Source: Burkholderia sp. 9120
GTDB lineage: Bacteria > Pseudomonadota > Gammaproteobacteria > Burkholderiales > Burkholderiaceae
Reading direction: 5' to 3'
Assembly: GCF_000745015.1 (NCBI RefSeq)
Contig: NZ_JQNA01000001.1
Coordinates: 1,612,001-1,676,000 of the forward strand
DNA length: 64,000 nucleotides
A program made the translations under genes and the position numbers. The notes below the pieces were generated by a model that ran no database searches, was not told the DNA's origin, and saw only the letters and a program-made list of their open reading frames with translations. Below are positions 46,973 to 56,300 of this stretch, piece after piece; positions within the stretch are counted from its first letter, which is position 1; each line of letters starts with the position of its first letter.

Positions 46973-48277
46973 GTGGAGACAACCCACATCCAGTCGCGAG
47001 CGACCGGCAAGCGTCACCGCCTCCTCGCGATGCTGTTCATCACCGTGGTCATCACGTATCTCGACCGCAGCAATCTGTCGATCGCCGCCACCGCGATCGC
47101 CCAGGATCTGCAACTCGATCCGGCGCAGATGGGGCTGGTGTTTTCCGCGTTCGGCTGGTCGTACGCGCTGCTGCAGATTCCGGGCGGTATGCTGGTGGAC
47201 CGCACGCGGCCGCGCCTGCTGCTGGCGCTGATCATCGGCCTGTGGTCGCTCGCGACGATCCTGCAAGGTTTCGCCAGCGCGTTCGCCATGCTGCTGTCGC
47301 TGCGCGTGCTGCTCGGCGCGCTGGAGGCGCCGGCCTACCCAACGCTCAACCGCGTCGTCACCACCTGGTTTCCCGACAACGAACGGGCCCGCGCGATCGC
47401 GAGCTATACCTCGGGCCAGTACGTCGGCCTCGCGTTCCTGACGCCGGCGCTCGTGCTCACGCAGCAGCATTTCGGCTGGCAGGGTGTGTTCTTTCTGACC
47501 GGCGCGATCGGCGTGCTGTGGGGACTGGTGTGGTACGCGTCGTACCGCGAACCGTCGGAATCGACCGATATCAACGAAGCCGAACTCGAGACGATCCGTG
47601 CGGGCGGCGGACTCGTCGATCTGGGTAAATCCGAGCGCGACTCCGCGCAGCCGCGCCGCGCCCGCTACGGCGCCGCCGAATGGCGCGCCGTGCTAGGCAA
47701 CCGCAAGCTGTGGGGCGTGTATATCGGGCAGATCGCGGTGACCTCGACGCTGTGGTTCTTCCTCACCTGGTTCCCCACCTACCTCGTCAAATACCGGCAC
47801 ATGGACTTCCTGAAGGCCGGCTTCATGGCGGCCGTGCCGTTCCTCGCCGCGTTCGTCGGCATTCTGACCTCGGGGCTGCTGTCGGACTGGATGATCCGGC
47901 GCGGCGCGTCGGTCACCGTGGCGCGTAAGGCGCCGATCGTGACGGGGCTGCTGCTCTCGACCGCGATCGTCGGCGCGAACTATGTCGAGACGCCCGCGAT
48001 GGTGATCCTGTTCATGGCGATCGCGTTCTTCGGCAGCGGCTTTTCGTCGATCACGTGGGTGCTGGTGTCGTCGATGGCGAAGAAGGAACTGCTCGGCCTC
48101 ACCGGCGGTATGTTCAACCTGATGGGCAATCTGTCGTCGATCTGTGTGCCGGTGGTGATCGGCTTTATCGTCAGGAACAACGATTTCAAACCGGCGCTGG
48201 TGTTCATGAGCGCGGTCGGCGTGGTCGGCGCGCTGTCCTATCTGTTCCTTGTCGGGAAGATCGAGCGGATTCGTTAA
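46973..48277 (+). CDS. ACS-family MFS transporter, likely galactonate permease
   Basis: A 434-residue, 12-helix anion:cation symporter related to D-galactonate and glucarate permeases. Seen: FITVVITYLDRSNLSIAATAIAQDL near 19-43, the family's DRSN substrate motif, GWSYALLQIPGGMLVDR near 58-74, and PAYPTLNRVVTTWFPDNERARAI near 120-142. I chose the GTG at 46973 with GAGG upstream, because the longer ATG start is inside a terminator hairpin. Position after dgoD suggests galactonate uptake; substrate not proven. Confidence 0.85.
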   Translation: METTHIQSRATGKRHRLLAMLFITVVITYLDRSNLSIAATAIAQDLQLDPAQMGLVFSAFGWSYALLQIPGGMLVDRTRPRLLLALIIGLWSLATILQGFASAFAMLLSLRVLLGALEAPAYPTLNRVVTTWFPDNERARAIASYTSGQYVGLAFLTPALVLTQQHFGWQGVFFLTGAIGVLWGLVWYASYREPSESTDINEAELETIRAGGGLVDLGKSERDSAQPRRARYGAAEWRAVLGNRKLWGVYIGQIAVTSTLWFFLTWFPTYLVKYRHMDFLKAGFMAAVPFLAAFVGILTSGLLSDWMIRRGASVTVARKAPIVTGLLLSTAIVGANYVETPAMVILFMAIAFFGSGFSSITWVLVSSMAKKELLGLTGGMFNLMGNLSSICVPVVIGFIVRNNDFKPALVFMSAVGVVGALSYLFLVGKIERIR

Positions 48278-48296
48278 CGCTTCGCTAAACCGCTTG

Positions 48297-48326
48297 CCCG
48301 CGCGTTACGGTGACGTGACGCGCGGG
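48297..48326. other. Hairpin after the galactonate transporter
   Basis: Stem CCCGCGCGT (48297-48305) with ACGCGCGGG (48318-48326), 12-nt loop, no T-run. It may mark the transcript end of the dgo transporter. Confidence 0.35.
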
Positions 48327-48517
48327 CCGTCGCAGTAACGTAACACTCCGGACCAAACAGGCTCGAACAGGCGTTTGCGGGCTCTTTCAAGGCCCCTGCT
48401 ATTTCCGTGCAAAGCCTTAGCCATCAAGGCTTGCCAGCCAATTGTTCGGCATCAGACATACACATGGCCCGGTCCTTGCTCAAATGCATGCAAACACCAC
48501 ATGCATCGGGGACCATC

Positions 48518-48820
48518 ATGGGCGAATTCCTTCCTGACTATCTGATCCGCGAACAGGCCGCCGTCGGCGCACTGGTCATGTTCGGCGTGCTGCGCATCGT
48601 CGGCGCGGCGCTCGCATTCGAACGCGGCTGGCGCATTTCGGTGGTCGAGAAATGCTTCATCGGCGCGGCCGTGATTTATTGCCTGCCGCAGCTTTTCGAT
48701 CTGCTGACGCATCTGTACGGCTCGCGCACCGCAGGCGCCGAACTCGAAGGCAAGGCCGCCGGCTGCGCGATCGCACTGTTCTGCGCGCCGATCCTCGGCC
48801 ACCGGCTCGGCTTCGAGTAA
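48518..48820 (+). CDS. Small predicted membrane protein
   Basis: A 100-residue protein starting MGEFLPDYLIREQAAVG; GGGGA is 6 bp before the ATG at 48518. Two or three hydrophobic segments are seen (VGALVMFGVLRIVGAALAF, FIGAAVIYCLPQLFDLLT, and AGCAIALFCAPIL at the end). No family was recognised. A YodC-like gene follows 27 bp later, possibly in the same transcript. Confidence 0.7.
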   Translation: MGEFLPDYLIREQAAVGALVMFGVLRIVGAALAFERGWRISVVEKCFIGAAVIYCLPQLFDLLTHLYGSRTAGAELEGKAAGCAIALFCAPILGHRLGFE

Positions 48821-48847
48821 GCCTTTTTCGTTCGACGGGAACCCACC

Positions 48848-49069
48848 ATGCGATTGACAAGGCGACGCGCGACACCCGCGTATCGCGCGGGCGAGGTACT
48901 GAGGCTGAAGTCAGGCGGGCGTCCGATGACAGCCATCTGGAACGGGCCGGTGCTGTTCGCACCGGGCAACTGGCTGATCTGCCAGTGGTTCAGCGACGCG
49001 GGGGAGCTACAGCAGGAGATGTTTCCGGAGGAGACCCTCGAGCGGGCGAGCCATGCGCTCGCCGCTTAA
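48848..49069 (+). CDS. YodC-family (DUF2158) small protein
   Basis: A 73-residue protein with the YodC pattern: GEVLRLKSGGRPMTAI near 15-30, then WLICQWFSDAGELQQEMFPEETLE near 42-65. The N-terminus is basic. Function unknown; the fold is a small beta barrel in homologs. It is 27 bp after a small membrane protein gene and is followed by a strong terminator. Confidence 0.85.
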   Translation: MRLTRRRATPAYRAGEVLRLKSGGRPMTAIWNGPVLFAPGNWLICQWFSDAGELQQEMFPEETLERASHALAA

Positions 49070-49116
49070 AGAGCAGTAACGGATGTGCTGGCCACCGCCA
49101 GGCGACCGTGTGTATT

Positions 49117-49149
49117 GCGCCGCACGCTTTTGCTGTGCGGCGCTTTTTT
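49117..49149 (+). terminator. Terminator after the YodC-like gene
   Basis: Perfect 9-bp stem GCGCCGCAC (49117-49125) with GTGCGGCGC (49135-49143), followed by six T. Confidence 0.92.
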
Positions 49150-49246
49150 ATCTGCTTGATCGGCCTGCTTGATCTGTTTTGTCTGGCGGATGGGTGTTGC
49201 AGAAGTGGCGCATGACGGACGTGATCGTTGCGTGACGCGGGACGTT

Positions 49247-49300
49247 GGTGCTTGCGGTGCTTGCGGTGCTTGCGGCGCTTGCCGTGCTTGCGGCGCTTGC
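49247..49300. repeat. 9-bp tandem repeat GGYGCTTGC x6 downstream of copD
   Basis: Six copies of GGTGCTTGC or GGCGCTTGC (the fifth copy starts CG) stand between the YodC terminator and the copD stop. A degenerate further copy follows after one different unit. It lies 56 bp past the copD stop and encodes no accepted gene. Confidence 0.9.
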
Positions 49301-49356
49301 CCGAACAGCGGTGCTTGGGCCGCGCCAGCTCAGCCAGCGCGACTCACGCGCACCGC

Positions 49357-50286
49357 TCAACCCAGCGCCGCGAACGCCGGCACGGTATGCGACAGCGCGG
49401 CCGCCGCGACGAACACGCCGATCATCGCCAGCGCTTCCAGATAGAGCACGTTGACGAAGGTATGCGCGTCCATCGTCGACGCCGTGCGGCGCAAGCGCGG
49501 CAACGCCGAGAAGCGGTTGAGGCCGCCGAGCACGAGCGCCATCCCGACCAGCGCGAGCTTGAGCATCAGCACATGGCCCCACGTGCTCAGTTCGATCGCT
49601 TCGAACGACCCGCCCGACCCGCGCACCGCGTTGAAGATACCCGACAGCAGCACCAGCCCGACCGCCACCACCGACACATTCGACACCTGCGTCGCCGTGC
49701 GGATCAGCATGCCGCGCGCAGTCGACGTGCCGAGCGCGGGCAGCACCGAGAGCCCGGCCGCCATCGCGAGTCCGCCCCACACGCTGGTCACCAGCACGTG
49801 CAACGTCTGCATGCCGATCGCCGCCGACGCCACGCCGGCATCGGCCGCATGACCGAGCGACGCCTTGCCGGCCGCGACCGCGATCACCGCGAGCCACAGC
49901 AGCGCATTGCGCACCATCCCGGTATGACTGGTGATGGCCGTGCCGAGCAACACCAGTGCACCCGCGAAAGCCACGCTCCAGCCATAGCCGACATGGGTTT
50001 GCGTCAGCACCGTCGGCACCACGCCGATGGCCGCCGGCAACGCCACGCCGCTCATCGACGCCGCCTGATACAGCAGCCAGCCGAGGTCGGCGAGCACCAG
50101 CACGACGGTGGCGGTCAGCATCGACCGTTGCGCACGCAACCAGGCCGGGCGGGCCGGCGAGATCCTGGTCTGCGCGTCTTTGGCGAGCCACGCGCCAAGC
50201 AACGCCGAACCGACGGCAAACGCAAACGCGACGTTCATGAGCGCGGCCATGGCGACCTGCCCGATCCACAATCCGTCGAAGCTCAT
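49357..50286 (-). CDS. copD: CopD-type copper resistance membrane protein
   Basis: A 309-residue inner-membrane protein with about eight helices, thought to bring copper from CopC into the cytoplasm. The C-terminal 100 residues are the CopD domain, with STWGHVLMLKLALVGMALVLGGLNRF near 222-247. The ATG at 50286 overlaps the copC stop by 4 bp. Together they are a minimal copCD unit without copA or copB. Confidence 0.9.
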   Translation of the reverse strand: MSFDGLWIGQVAMAALMNVAFAFAVGSALLGAWLAKDAQTRISPARPAWLRAQRSMLTATVVLVLADLGWLLYQAASMSGVALPAAIGVVPTVLTQTHVGYGWSVAFAGALVLLGTAITSHTGMVRNALLWLAVIAVAAGKASLGHAADAGVASAAIGMQTLHVLVTSVWGGLAMAAGLSVLPALGTSTARGMLIRTATQVSNVSVVAVGLVLLSGIFNAVRGSGGSFEAIELSTWGHVLMLKLALVGMALVLGGLNRFSALPRLRRTASTMDAHTFVNVLYLEALAMIGVFVAAAALSHTVPAFAALG

Positions 50287-50678
50287 TGGACGATGAACGC
50301 GAAGTTGCCCTGGGTCCGATGGCCGTCCGTGGCCACCGCCGTCCAATGCACCGCGTAGCGGCCCGCGCTCAATGGCGGCAACGGCAGATGCATAACCTTG
50401 GCATCGTCCTTATCGACCAGCGAGGCGGCCGATGCCGCCGGCAGCGCGGCCTTGCCGCTTGCGTCGGCCAGCTCGATCCGGCTGAACGCGGGCTCGAGCG
50501 GCTCGGTGAAATGGATCGTCACTTCGGTGGGCGCGGCGACCGCGGCGTTCGCCGCCGGCTCGCTCGACACCAGATGCGCATGCGCGAACGCGGTCGACGC
50601 AGTGGACGCGGCAAGCAGCGCCGCGACGCCGAGCGCCAACGCACGCGACGTCGTACGGGAAAATTTGAATAGCTTCAT
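50283..50678 (-). CDS. copC: CopC-type periplasmic copper-binding protein
   Basis: A 131-residue protein with a signal peptide ending AFA, so the mature chain begins HAHLVSSEP, where the first His is a Cu(II) ligand. The beta-barrel has TEVTIHFTEPLEP near 52-64 and the C-terminal YAVHWTAVATDGHRTQGNFAF near 109-129 with a second ligand His. Length is normal for CopC. It is coupled to copD by ATGA overlap. No ribosome site is obvious. Confidence 0.92.
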   Translation of the reverse strand: MKLFKFSRTTSRALALGVAALLAASTASTAFAHAHLVSSEPAANAAVAAPTEVTIHFTEPLEPAFSRIELADASGKAALPAASAASLVDKDDAKVMHLPLPPLSAGRYAVHWTAVATDGHRTQGNFAFIVQ

Positions 50679-51061
50679 GTAGGGCCGATAGCGGATGATC
50701 AGGAAAACGGTGGACGTCGAACCGGGCACGTCCCGGCCGGACAGAGGCCGGCGAGCCCGGAAGTGTACGCTTCGATGGCGCGTGCGCGCGTCGGTTCAAC
50801 CTGGTTTGTTTTCGGCGGCGCGACGGACCCGCTCCCAGCGCCTGGCCGCGAGCTTCGGACGTCGAATGGCAGGCAAGCAGCACGAAACATAGGCCAGCGT
50901 CAAACTGTCGCATCGCGGTGACACACGGAACCTTCTCTAATGTGCCAAATAGTCAGCATCAGCCTATCGATGATAGAATGCTGCGTCGCCGCAGCGCCGG
51001 CTGCCCTTCACACCGAGCCGCTCGAAGTTCGGTCAGGTCCCCGATATTGATGGAGTTACGC

Positions 51062-51781
51062 GTGTCTTCAAGACGCCTTTTCCGCCCGTTGCTCGCCCTT
51101 CTGCTGATCGGCTCCGCGGGTGTCTATAGCGCTGCGAAAGCGCAGACTCAACCGAAGGCCCCCGACACGATGGAAGCGCGCGTGCAAGGGTGCACGGCAT
51201 GTCACGGCAGCCACGGCCAAGGTACGGACAACGACTACTTCCCCCGTCTCGCGGGCAAGCCGGCCGACTATCTGTACAACCAGCTCCAGAATTTCCGCGA
51301 AGGGCGCCGCAAGTACCCGCCCATGAACTACCTCGTCACGTATCTCTCCGACGACTACCTTCATCAGATCGCCACTTACTTCTCGCAACAGCGTCCGCCG
51401 TATCCGACGCCGGCCAAGCCGACCGTGTCGCAAACCACGCTCGATCGCGGCCAGCAGATCGTGCTGAATGGCGACACATCCAAACAGATTCCGGCTTGCG
51501 CGGCCTGCCACGGCAAGGGCTTGACCGGCATGCAACCGGCTATCCCGGGGCTGGTCGGCTTGCATTCGGACTACATCAGCGCGCAACTGGGCGCCTGGCG
51601 CTCGGGTTCGCGTCACGCGATCGCGCCTGATTGCATGCACACCATCGCCACGCGCCTCACCGACGAAGATGTGAACGCCGTCGCTTCGTGGCTCGCCACG
51701 CAGAAGGCTCCACAAAACCCCGTGCCGGCTCCGGCCCGCTCGATGAAGACTCCGCTTGCCTGCGGCAGCGAACCGCAATAA
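51062..51781 (+). CDS. Two-haem c-type cytochrome (cytochrome c4-like)
   Basis: A 239-residue periplasmic protein with a signal peptide (RLFRPLLALLLIGSAGVYSAAKA) and two c-haem motifs, CTACH near 44-48 and CAACH near 145-149. Met ligands are likely in PMNYL and TGMQ-type segments. I prefer the GTG at 51062 with TGGAG six bp upstream; an ATG at 51050 adds four residues. It is 20 bp before a three-haem cytochrome, so the two form an operon for electron transfer to an oxidase. Confidence 0.88.
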   Translation: MSSRRLFRPLLALLLIGSAGVYSAAKAQTQPKAPDTMEARVQGCTACHGSHGQGTDNDYFPRLAGKPADYLYNQLQNFREGRRKYPPMNYLVTYLSDDYLHQIATYFSQQRPPYPTPAKPTVSQTTLDRGQQIVLNGDTSKQIPACAACHGKGLTGMQPAIPGLVGLHSDYISAQLGAWRSGSRHAIAPDCMHTIATRLTDEDVNAVASWLATQKAPQNPVPAPARSMKTPLACGSEPQ

Positions 51782-51801
51782 GGCACCGGGAGAGACACTA
51801 A

Positions 51802-53100
51802 ATGAAACGCAAGTCTTTGTTCGCCCTCTCGGCAGTCATCGTCGTAGCCGCTGCCGCGCTCGTTCCCGTCCTGTGGTCGGGCGGCGACAACCTGCATAAC
51901 GGTTCCGCCATGGCCGCAACGCCCGCCGACCAGGCCGCGTTGATCAAGAAGGGCGAGTACCTCGCCCGCGCCGGCGACTGTATCGCCTGCCACACGGTGC
52001 GCGGCGGCAAGCAATTCGCCGGCGGCCTGCCCATGGCCACGCCGTTCGGCACGATGTTCACGCCGAACATCACGCCCGACGATCAATACGGCATCGGCAA
52101 GTGGACGCAAGACGACTTCTACCGCGCCATGCACACCGGCCGGTCGAAAGACGGCAGCCTGCTGTATCCGGGCTTCCCGTTCACCAGCTACACGAAGGTC
52201 ACGCGCGCCGACTCGGACGCGATCTACGCGTATCTGCGTTCGGTCACGCCGGTCAACGTGGCGAGCCGTCCGCACGAACTGAAATTCCCGTTCAACCAGC
52301 GCAACATGCTGATCGGCTGGCGCACGCTGTTCTTCCGTGAAGGCGAGTACAAGGCGGATCCGACCAAGTCGGTCGAATGGAATCGCGGTGCTTACCTGAT
52401 CGAAGGCCTCGGCCATTGCGGCATGTGCCACACGTCGATCAACGCCATGGGCGGCCCGGTCAGCTCGGCGGCATTTGCCGGCGGTCTGATCCCGCTGCAG
52501 AACTGGTACGCACCGTCGCTGACGTCGAACAAGGAAGCCGGCCTCGGCGACTGGGAAACCAAAGACATCGCCGATCTGCTGAAGACCGGCGTGTCGAGCC
52601 GCGGCGCGGTGTTCGGTCCGATGGCCGAAGTGGTTCACAACAGCCTGCAGTACATGTCGGACACGGACATCAACGCGATGGCCACGTACCTGAAGACGAT
52701 TCCGCAGAAGAGCGAGGCACCGGAAGCGCTGCAGCTCGAAACGTCGGAAAAGTTCGGCGGCGAACTGTTGAAGCAAGGTCAGAAGATCTACGCTGACAAT
52801 TGCGCGAAGTGTCACGCGGAAAACGGCCTCGGCATGCCGCCGTCGTTCCCGCCGCTGGCGAATAACCAGTCGATCCAGATGCCGTCGGCGGTCAATCCGA
52901 TCCGTATGGTGCTGAACGGCGGTTATCCGCCGAGCACGGAAGGCAACCCGCATCCGTACGGCATGCCGCCGTTCGCGCAGGCCCTGTCGAACACGGAAGT
53001 CGCAGCTGTCGTGACCTACATCCGTATGTCGTGGGGCAACCACGGCACGGCGGTGTCGCCGCAGCAAGTGTCCGATCTGCGTTCGGCGCCGCTCGACTAA
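51802..53100 (+). CDS. Three-haem cytochrome c (alcohol dehydrogenase cytochrome subunit-like)
   Basis: A 432-residue membrane-attached cytochrome. An N-terminal signal or anchor (LFALSAVIVVAAAALVPVL) is followed by haem motifs CIACH near 61-65, CGMCH near 209-213 and CAKCH near 335-339. The domain arrangement matches AdhB-type gluconate or alcohol dehydrogenase cytochrome subunits (GMPLATPFG-like and TNITPD-like segments are seen as GLPMATPFGTMFTPNITPD). No catalytic dehydrogenase subunit is next to it. Its ribosome site GGGAGAGA lies at 51788-51795. A terminator follows. Confidence 0.9.
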   Translation: MKRKSLFALSAVIVVAAAALVPVLWSGGDNLHNGSAMAATPADQAALIKKGEYLARAGDCIACHTVRGGKQFAGGLPMATPFGTMFTPNITPDDQYGIGKWTQDDFYRAMHTGRSKDGSLLYPGFPFTSYTKVTRADSDAIYAYLRSVTPVNVASRPHELKFPFNQRNMLIGWRTLFFREGEYKADPTKSVEWNRGAYLIEGLGHCGMCHTSINAMGGPVSSAAFAGGLIPLQNWYAPSLTSNKEAGLGDWETKDIADLLKTGVSSRGAVFGPMAEVVHNSLQYMSDTDINAMATYLKTIPQKSEAPEALQLETSEKFGGELLKQGQKIYADNCAKCHAENGLGMPPSFPPLANNQSIQMPSAVNPIRMVLNGGYPPSTEGNPHPYGMPPFAQALSNTEVAAVVTYIRMSWGNHGTAVSPQQVSDLRSAPLD

Positions 53101-53119
53101 GCAGCGTTCGTCACACCCT

Positions 53120-53161
53120 GGGCGCGGCCTGCGGAAAACGCGGTCGCGCCCTTCGTTTTTT
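53120..53161 (+). terminator. Terminator after the cytochrome pair
   Basis: Stem GGGCGCGGCC with GGTCGCGCCC around a 12-nt loop, followed by TTCGTTTTTT. One G-T pair. Confidence 0.8.
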
Positions 53162-53220
53162 CAGGACCGGTATCATGTGGGCACTTTTAGTCCGATGAAA
53201 TCGCGCAGGAGGAAAGAGCC

Positions 53221-53841
53221 GTGCATGTCGGTGAGCGTTTCAACAGCATTACCCACCTCGTCGGCGCCGTGCTGTCGGTGGCGGGGCTGGCTACGCTCGT
53301 CACGATGGGCGCGCTCGACGGCGACGCGTACAAGGTGGTCAGCTTCAGTGTCTACGGTGCGATGCTGATCGTGCTGTATGCTATCTCGACGCTTTACCAC
53401 AGCGTGCGCAACCCGCGTGTCAAAGCGGTTCTGCAGAAATGCGACCATTCGGCGATCTACCTGCTGATCGCCGGCAGCTACACCCCGTTCACGCTTGTCA
53501 CGTTGCGTGGGCCGTGGGGCTGGTCGTTATTCGGCGTAAGCTGGGGGCTTGCCGCTCTCGGCATCGTGCAGGAACTGACGCTCGGGCGACGCACCCGCAG
53601 CGTTTCGATGGTGCTGTATGTGTTGATGGGATGGCTCGCGCTCGTTGCCGTCCGCCCGCTGGTGCAAGCTTTACCGGCAGCGGGTACCGCCTGGCTCGTG
53701 GCCGGCGGGATCATCTATAGCGCCGGCATCTACTTCTTCATCAACGACGAGCGCATCCGGCACGGACATGGTATCTGGCACCTGTTCGTACTGGCGGGCA
53801 GTCTGTGTCAATTCGTCAGTGTCGCGCGCTACGTCGCGTGA
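53221..53841 (+). CDS. trhA: Hemolysin III / TrhA-family membrane protein
   Basis: A 206-residue, seven-helix inner-membrane protein of the PAQR/hemolysin III family, linked to membrane homeostasis. The start is GTG at 53221 with AGGAGG 8 bp upstream. Seen: STLYHSVRNPRVKAVLQKCDHSAIYLLIAGSYTPF near 56-90 with the metal-site His/Asp set, and HGHGIWHLFVLAGSLCQF near 181-198. It stands alone. Confidence 0.93.
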   Translation: MHVGERFNSITHLVGAVLSVAGLATLVTMGALDGDAYKVVSFSVYGAMLIVLYAISTLYHSVRNPRVKAVLQKCDHSAIYLLIAGSYTPFTLVTLRGPWGWSLFGVSWGLAALGIVQELTLGRRTRSVSMVLYVLMGWLALVAVRPLVQALPAAGTAWLVAGGIIYSAGIYFFINDERIRHGHGIWHLFVLAGSLCQFVSVARYVA

Positions 53842-54056
53842 CACGCCCACGGCGGCGAAATGCAACTTAAGGCCAGTCAACGTGTCTTGATAGCGCGTTG
53901 AAGCATTCGGCATGCGTGTCCCGCGTGCCGCCGATTTCTCTGCGACCGGAACTGGGCTCGGGGCCTCGAACACGCCATGCGGGTGTGTCGATGCCGCGTT
54001 CATGCCTGTTTGGGCCCCTATGTGCCGTTCGCGAAACTGCATTGCAAAGAGCTTTC

Positions 54057-55607
54057 ATGTCTTTTGATTCCCTCGGCTTGTCCGAACCGCTGGTCCGCGC
54101 TGTACACGAACTCGGCTACACCACCCCGACTCCGATCCAGACCCAGGCTATTCCGGCCGTGCTCAACGGCGGCGATCTGCTGGCCGGCGCGCAGACCGGC
54201 ACCGGCAAGACCGCCGGCTTCACGCTGCCGATCCTGCAGCGCCTGAACAGCATGCCCGGCGTAACGACGGCCTCCGGCAAGCGCGTCGTGCGCGCGCTGA
54301 TCCTCACGCCGACGCGTGAGCTCGCCGCCCAGGTCGAAGAAAGCGTGCGCGCTTACGGCAAGTACCTGAAGCTGAAGTCGACCGTGATGTTCGGCGGCGT
54401 CGGCATCAATCCGCAGATCGGCGCGCTGCGCAGCGGCGTGGACATCGTCGTCGCGACGCCGGGCCGTCTGCTCGATCACATGCAGCAGAAGACTATCGAC
54501 CTGTCGCATCTCGAGATTCTCGTGCTCGACGAAGCCGACCGCATGCTCGACATGGGCTTCATCCACGACATCAAGCGCGTGCTCGCAAAGCTGCCGCCGA
54601 AGCGTCAGAACCTGCTGTTCTCGGCGACCTTCTCCGACGAAATCAAGACGCTTGCCGACAATCTGCTCGACTCGCCGGCGCTGATCGAAGTCGCGCGCCG
54701 TAACACGACGGCTGAATCGGTCGCGCAGAAGATTCACCCGGTGGACCGCGACAAGAAGCGCGAGCTGCTCACGCATCTGATCAAGCAGCACAACTGGTTC
54801 CAGGTGCTGGTGTTCACGCGCACCAAGCACGGCGCGAATCGTCTGGCCGAGCAATTGACCAAAGACGACATCAGCTCGCTCGCGATTCACGGCAACAAGA
54901 GCCAGTCGGCACGCACGCGCGCGCTCGCCGAGTTCAAGGACGGCACGCTGCAAGTGCTGGTGGCGACCGACATCGCCGCACGCGGTATCGATATCGATCA
55001 GTTGCCGCACGTGGTCAACTACGATCTGCCGAACGTGCCGGAAGACTACGTGCACCGCATCGGCCGTACGGGCCGCGCGGGCGCGACCGGCGAAGCGATT
55101 TCGCTGGTGTGCGTCGACGAACTGCAATTGCTGAAGGACATCGAGAAGCTGATCAAGCGTGCGGTGCCGCAGGAAGTGATCGCCGGTTTCGAACCGGATC
55201 CGACCGCGAAGCCGGAGCCGATTCTGCGTCGCGGCCAGGGTGGCGGTGGTGGTGGCGGCGGACGTTCGCCGCGTCAGGGTCAAGGCGCGCCGAAGCGCGA
55301 TGGCGCGGGTGCCGCGAAGCCGGCGCAACGCTCGGGTCAACGCCCGGCCGGTGGCCAGCAACAGCCGAAGCCGCAAGGCGCGAAGCCGGCCGGCAACGGC
55401 GGCCAGCCGCGCCGTGACGGTCAGCGTCAGGACGACCGTCCGCGCGCGGTCGCGCATGAAGGCAGCGGCGCGCAGCATGCGCCACGCAAGCCGCAGGGCA
55501 ACAAGCCGCAAGGCGGCAATCCGGGCGCGTTGCTGGGTGGCGCGAAGCCGCGTAACGATGGGCCGCGTGGCGGCCAACCGTCGCGCAGCGGTCAGCGCGG
55601 GCGTTAA
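54057..55607 (+). CDS. rhlE: DEAD-box RNA helicase RhlE type
   Basis: A 516-residue ATP-dependent RNA helicase. Motifs: [10 protein letters not shown] (Q motif) near 23-32, [10 protein letters not shown] near 42-51 (I), PTRELAAQ near 84-91 (Ia), [12 protein letters not shown] near 157-168 (II), LFSATFSDE near 190-198 (III), and [12 protein letters not shown] (VI) near 330-341. Beyond residue 385 is a Gly/Gln/Arg/Pro-rich tail of 130 residues, likely RNA-binding and disordered. The upstream frame has no helicase similarity; the ATG at 54057 gives the normal [15 protein letters not shown] degradosome or cold growth roles are known for the family. Confidence 0.95.
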   Translation: MSFDSLGLSEPLVRAVHELGYTTPTPIQTQAIPAVLNGGDLLAGAQTGTGKTAGFTLPILQRLNSMPGVTTASGKRVVRALILTPTRELAAQVEESVRAYGKYLKLKSTVMFGGVGINPQIGALRSGVDIVVATPGRLLDHMQQKTIDLSHLEILVLDEADRMLDMGFIHDIKRVLAKLPPKRQNLLFSATFSDEIKTLADNLLDSPALIEVARRNTTAESVAQKIHPVDRDKKRELLTHLIKQHNWFQVLVFTRTKHGANRLAEQLTKDDISSLAIHGNKSQSARTRALAEFKDGTLQVLVATDIAARGIDIDQLPHVVNYDLPNVPEDYVHRIGRTGRAGATGEAISLVCVDELQLLKDIEKLIKRAVPQEVIAGFEPDPTAKPEPILRRGQGGGGGGGGRSPRQGQGAPKRDGAGAAKPAQRSGQRPAGGQQQPKPQGAKPAGNGGQPRRDGQRQDDRPRAVAHEGSGAQHAPRKPQGNKPQGGNPGALLGGAKPRNDGPRGGQPSRSGQRGR

Positions 55608-55637
55608 GCGTTAAGCCGCGCTAAGCGTCAAGCAGCA

Positions 55638-56171
55638 TTAGGCGTCAAGGCGGCCGGCTCCGGCCGCCGCCTGCTTCAGGTGCTCGATCTGCCGTTCCCA
55701 TCGATCGAGCACCGTCTCCCTCTCCCCTGCCAGTTCAAACGTAATGCCGCTCGTCAGACGCGCATAACGCACGCTCTGCGCCTCCGCTGTGTCGATCGAA
55801 CCGATCAGATAGACCAGCCCGCTATCGTCGCCTGCCGCGCTCGCTAATGGCTTGACGCGCAACTGCACCTGATAGAACGCCTCATCGCAAACAAAGCTCA
55901 GCGCCGCGCGCCCGCTTTGCGTGATCGCGCGCGTCGCCCTTGCCTGCGGCCACAACGCGATGCGCAGCGTGCGCGAATCGGGCGCATACAACTCGCCGAC
56001 GCCGAGCAGCGAGCTGCGGATATGGCCGTTCGCATCGACGCTCAACAGCGACGCGGTGAAGCCCATCTTGCTCGCCAGCGATGAACCGTCGAACAACGCG
56101 CGCACGGCGTCGGGCCATTCGTCGAACACGGTCTGTTCCAGCGAACGTTCGGGTGCGGGAGAATCGCTCAT
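55638..56171 (-). CDS. Pyridoxamine 5'-phosphate oxidase-like split-barrel protein
   Basis: A 177-residue flavin-binding split-barrel protein. Seen: DANGHIRSSLLGVGELYAPDSRTLRIALWPQARATRAI near 47-84, the barrel with the FMN phosphate loop position, and C-terminal helix ERQIEHLKQ. The overall pattern is that of the PNPOx-like family, without the full PdxH signature, so pyridoxal function is not claimed. It is convergent with rhlE (30 bp). Confidence 0.75.
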   Translation of the reverse strand: MSDSPAPERSLEQTVFDEWPDAVRALFDGSSLASKMGFTASLLSVDANGHIRSSLLGVGELYAPDSRTLRIALWPQARATRAITQSGRAALSFVCDEAFYQVQLRVKPLASAAGDDSGLVYLIGSIDTAEAQSVRYARLTSGITFELAGERETVLDRWERQIEHLKQAAAGAGRLDA

Positions 56172-56221
56172 GGTCGTGCCGCTCCGATGACAAGAAATAG
56201 TTAAGTCCGCATCATGCCTCG

Positions 56222-56255
56222 AAAAGCAAATGGCCCGCGTCAGCGGGCCATTTGC
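56222..56255 (-). terminator. Terminator after the ferritin-like gene
   Basis: Perfect 13-bp inverted repeat GCAAATGGCCCGC (56226-56238) and its complement (56243-56255) with loop GTCA. On the minus strand it is followed by TTTT. Confidence 0.85.
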
Positions 56256-56300
56256 ATCGTCAAACTTTTACGTCGACCAGTCGATCAGGCAACCAGTCAA

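Noticed and set aside
44524..49300. The two 9-bp arrays considered as CRISPR or integration repeats
   Set aside because: Units are too short, have no spacers, and no cas or integrase gene is near.
55649..55668. Perfect GC-only hairpin at the rhlE/split-barrel junction
   Set aside because: It is within the end of the split-barrel coding sequence and has no T-run, so it is not called a terminator.
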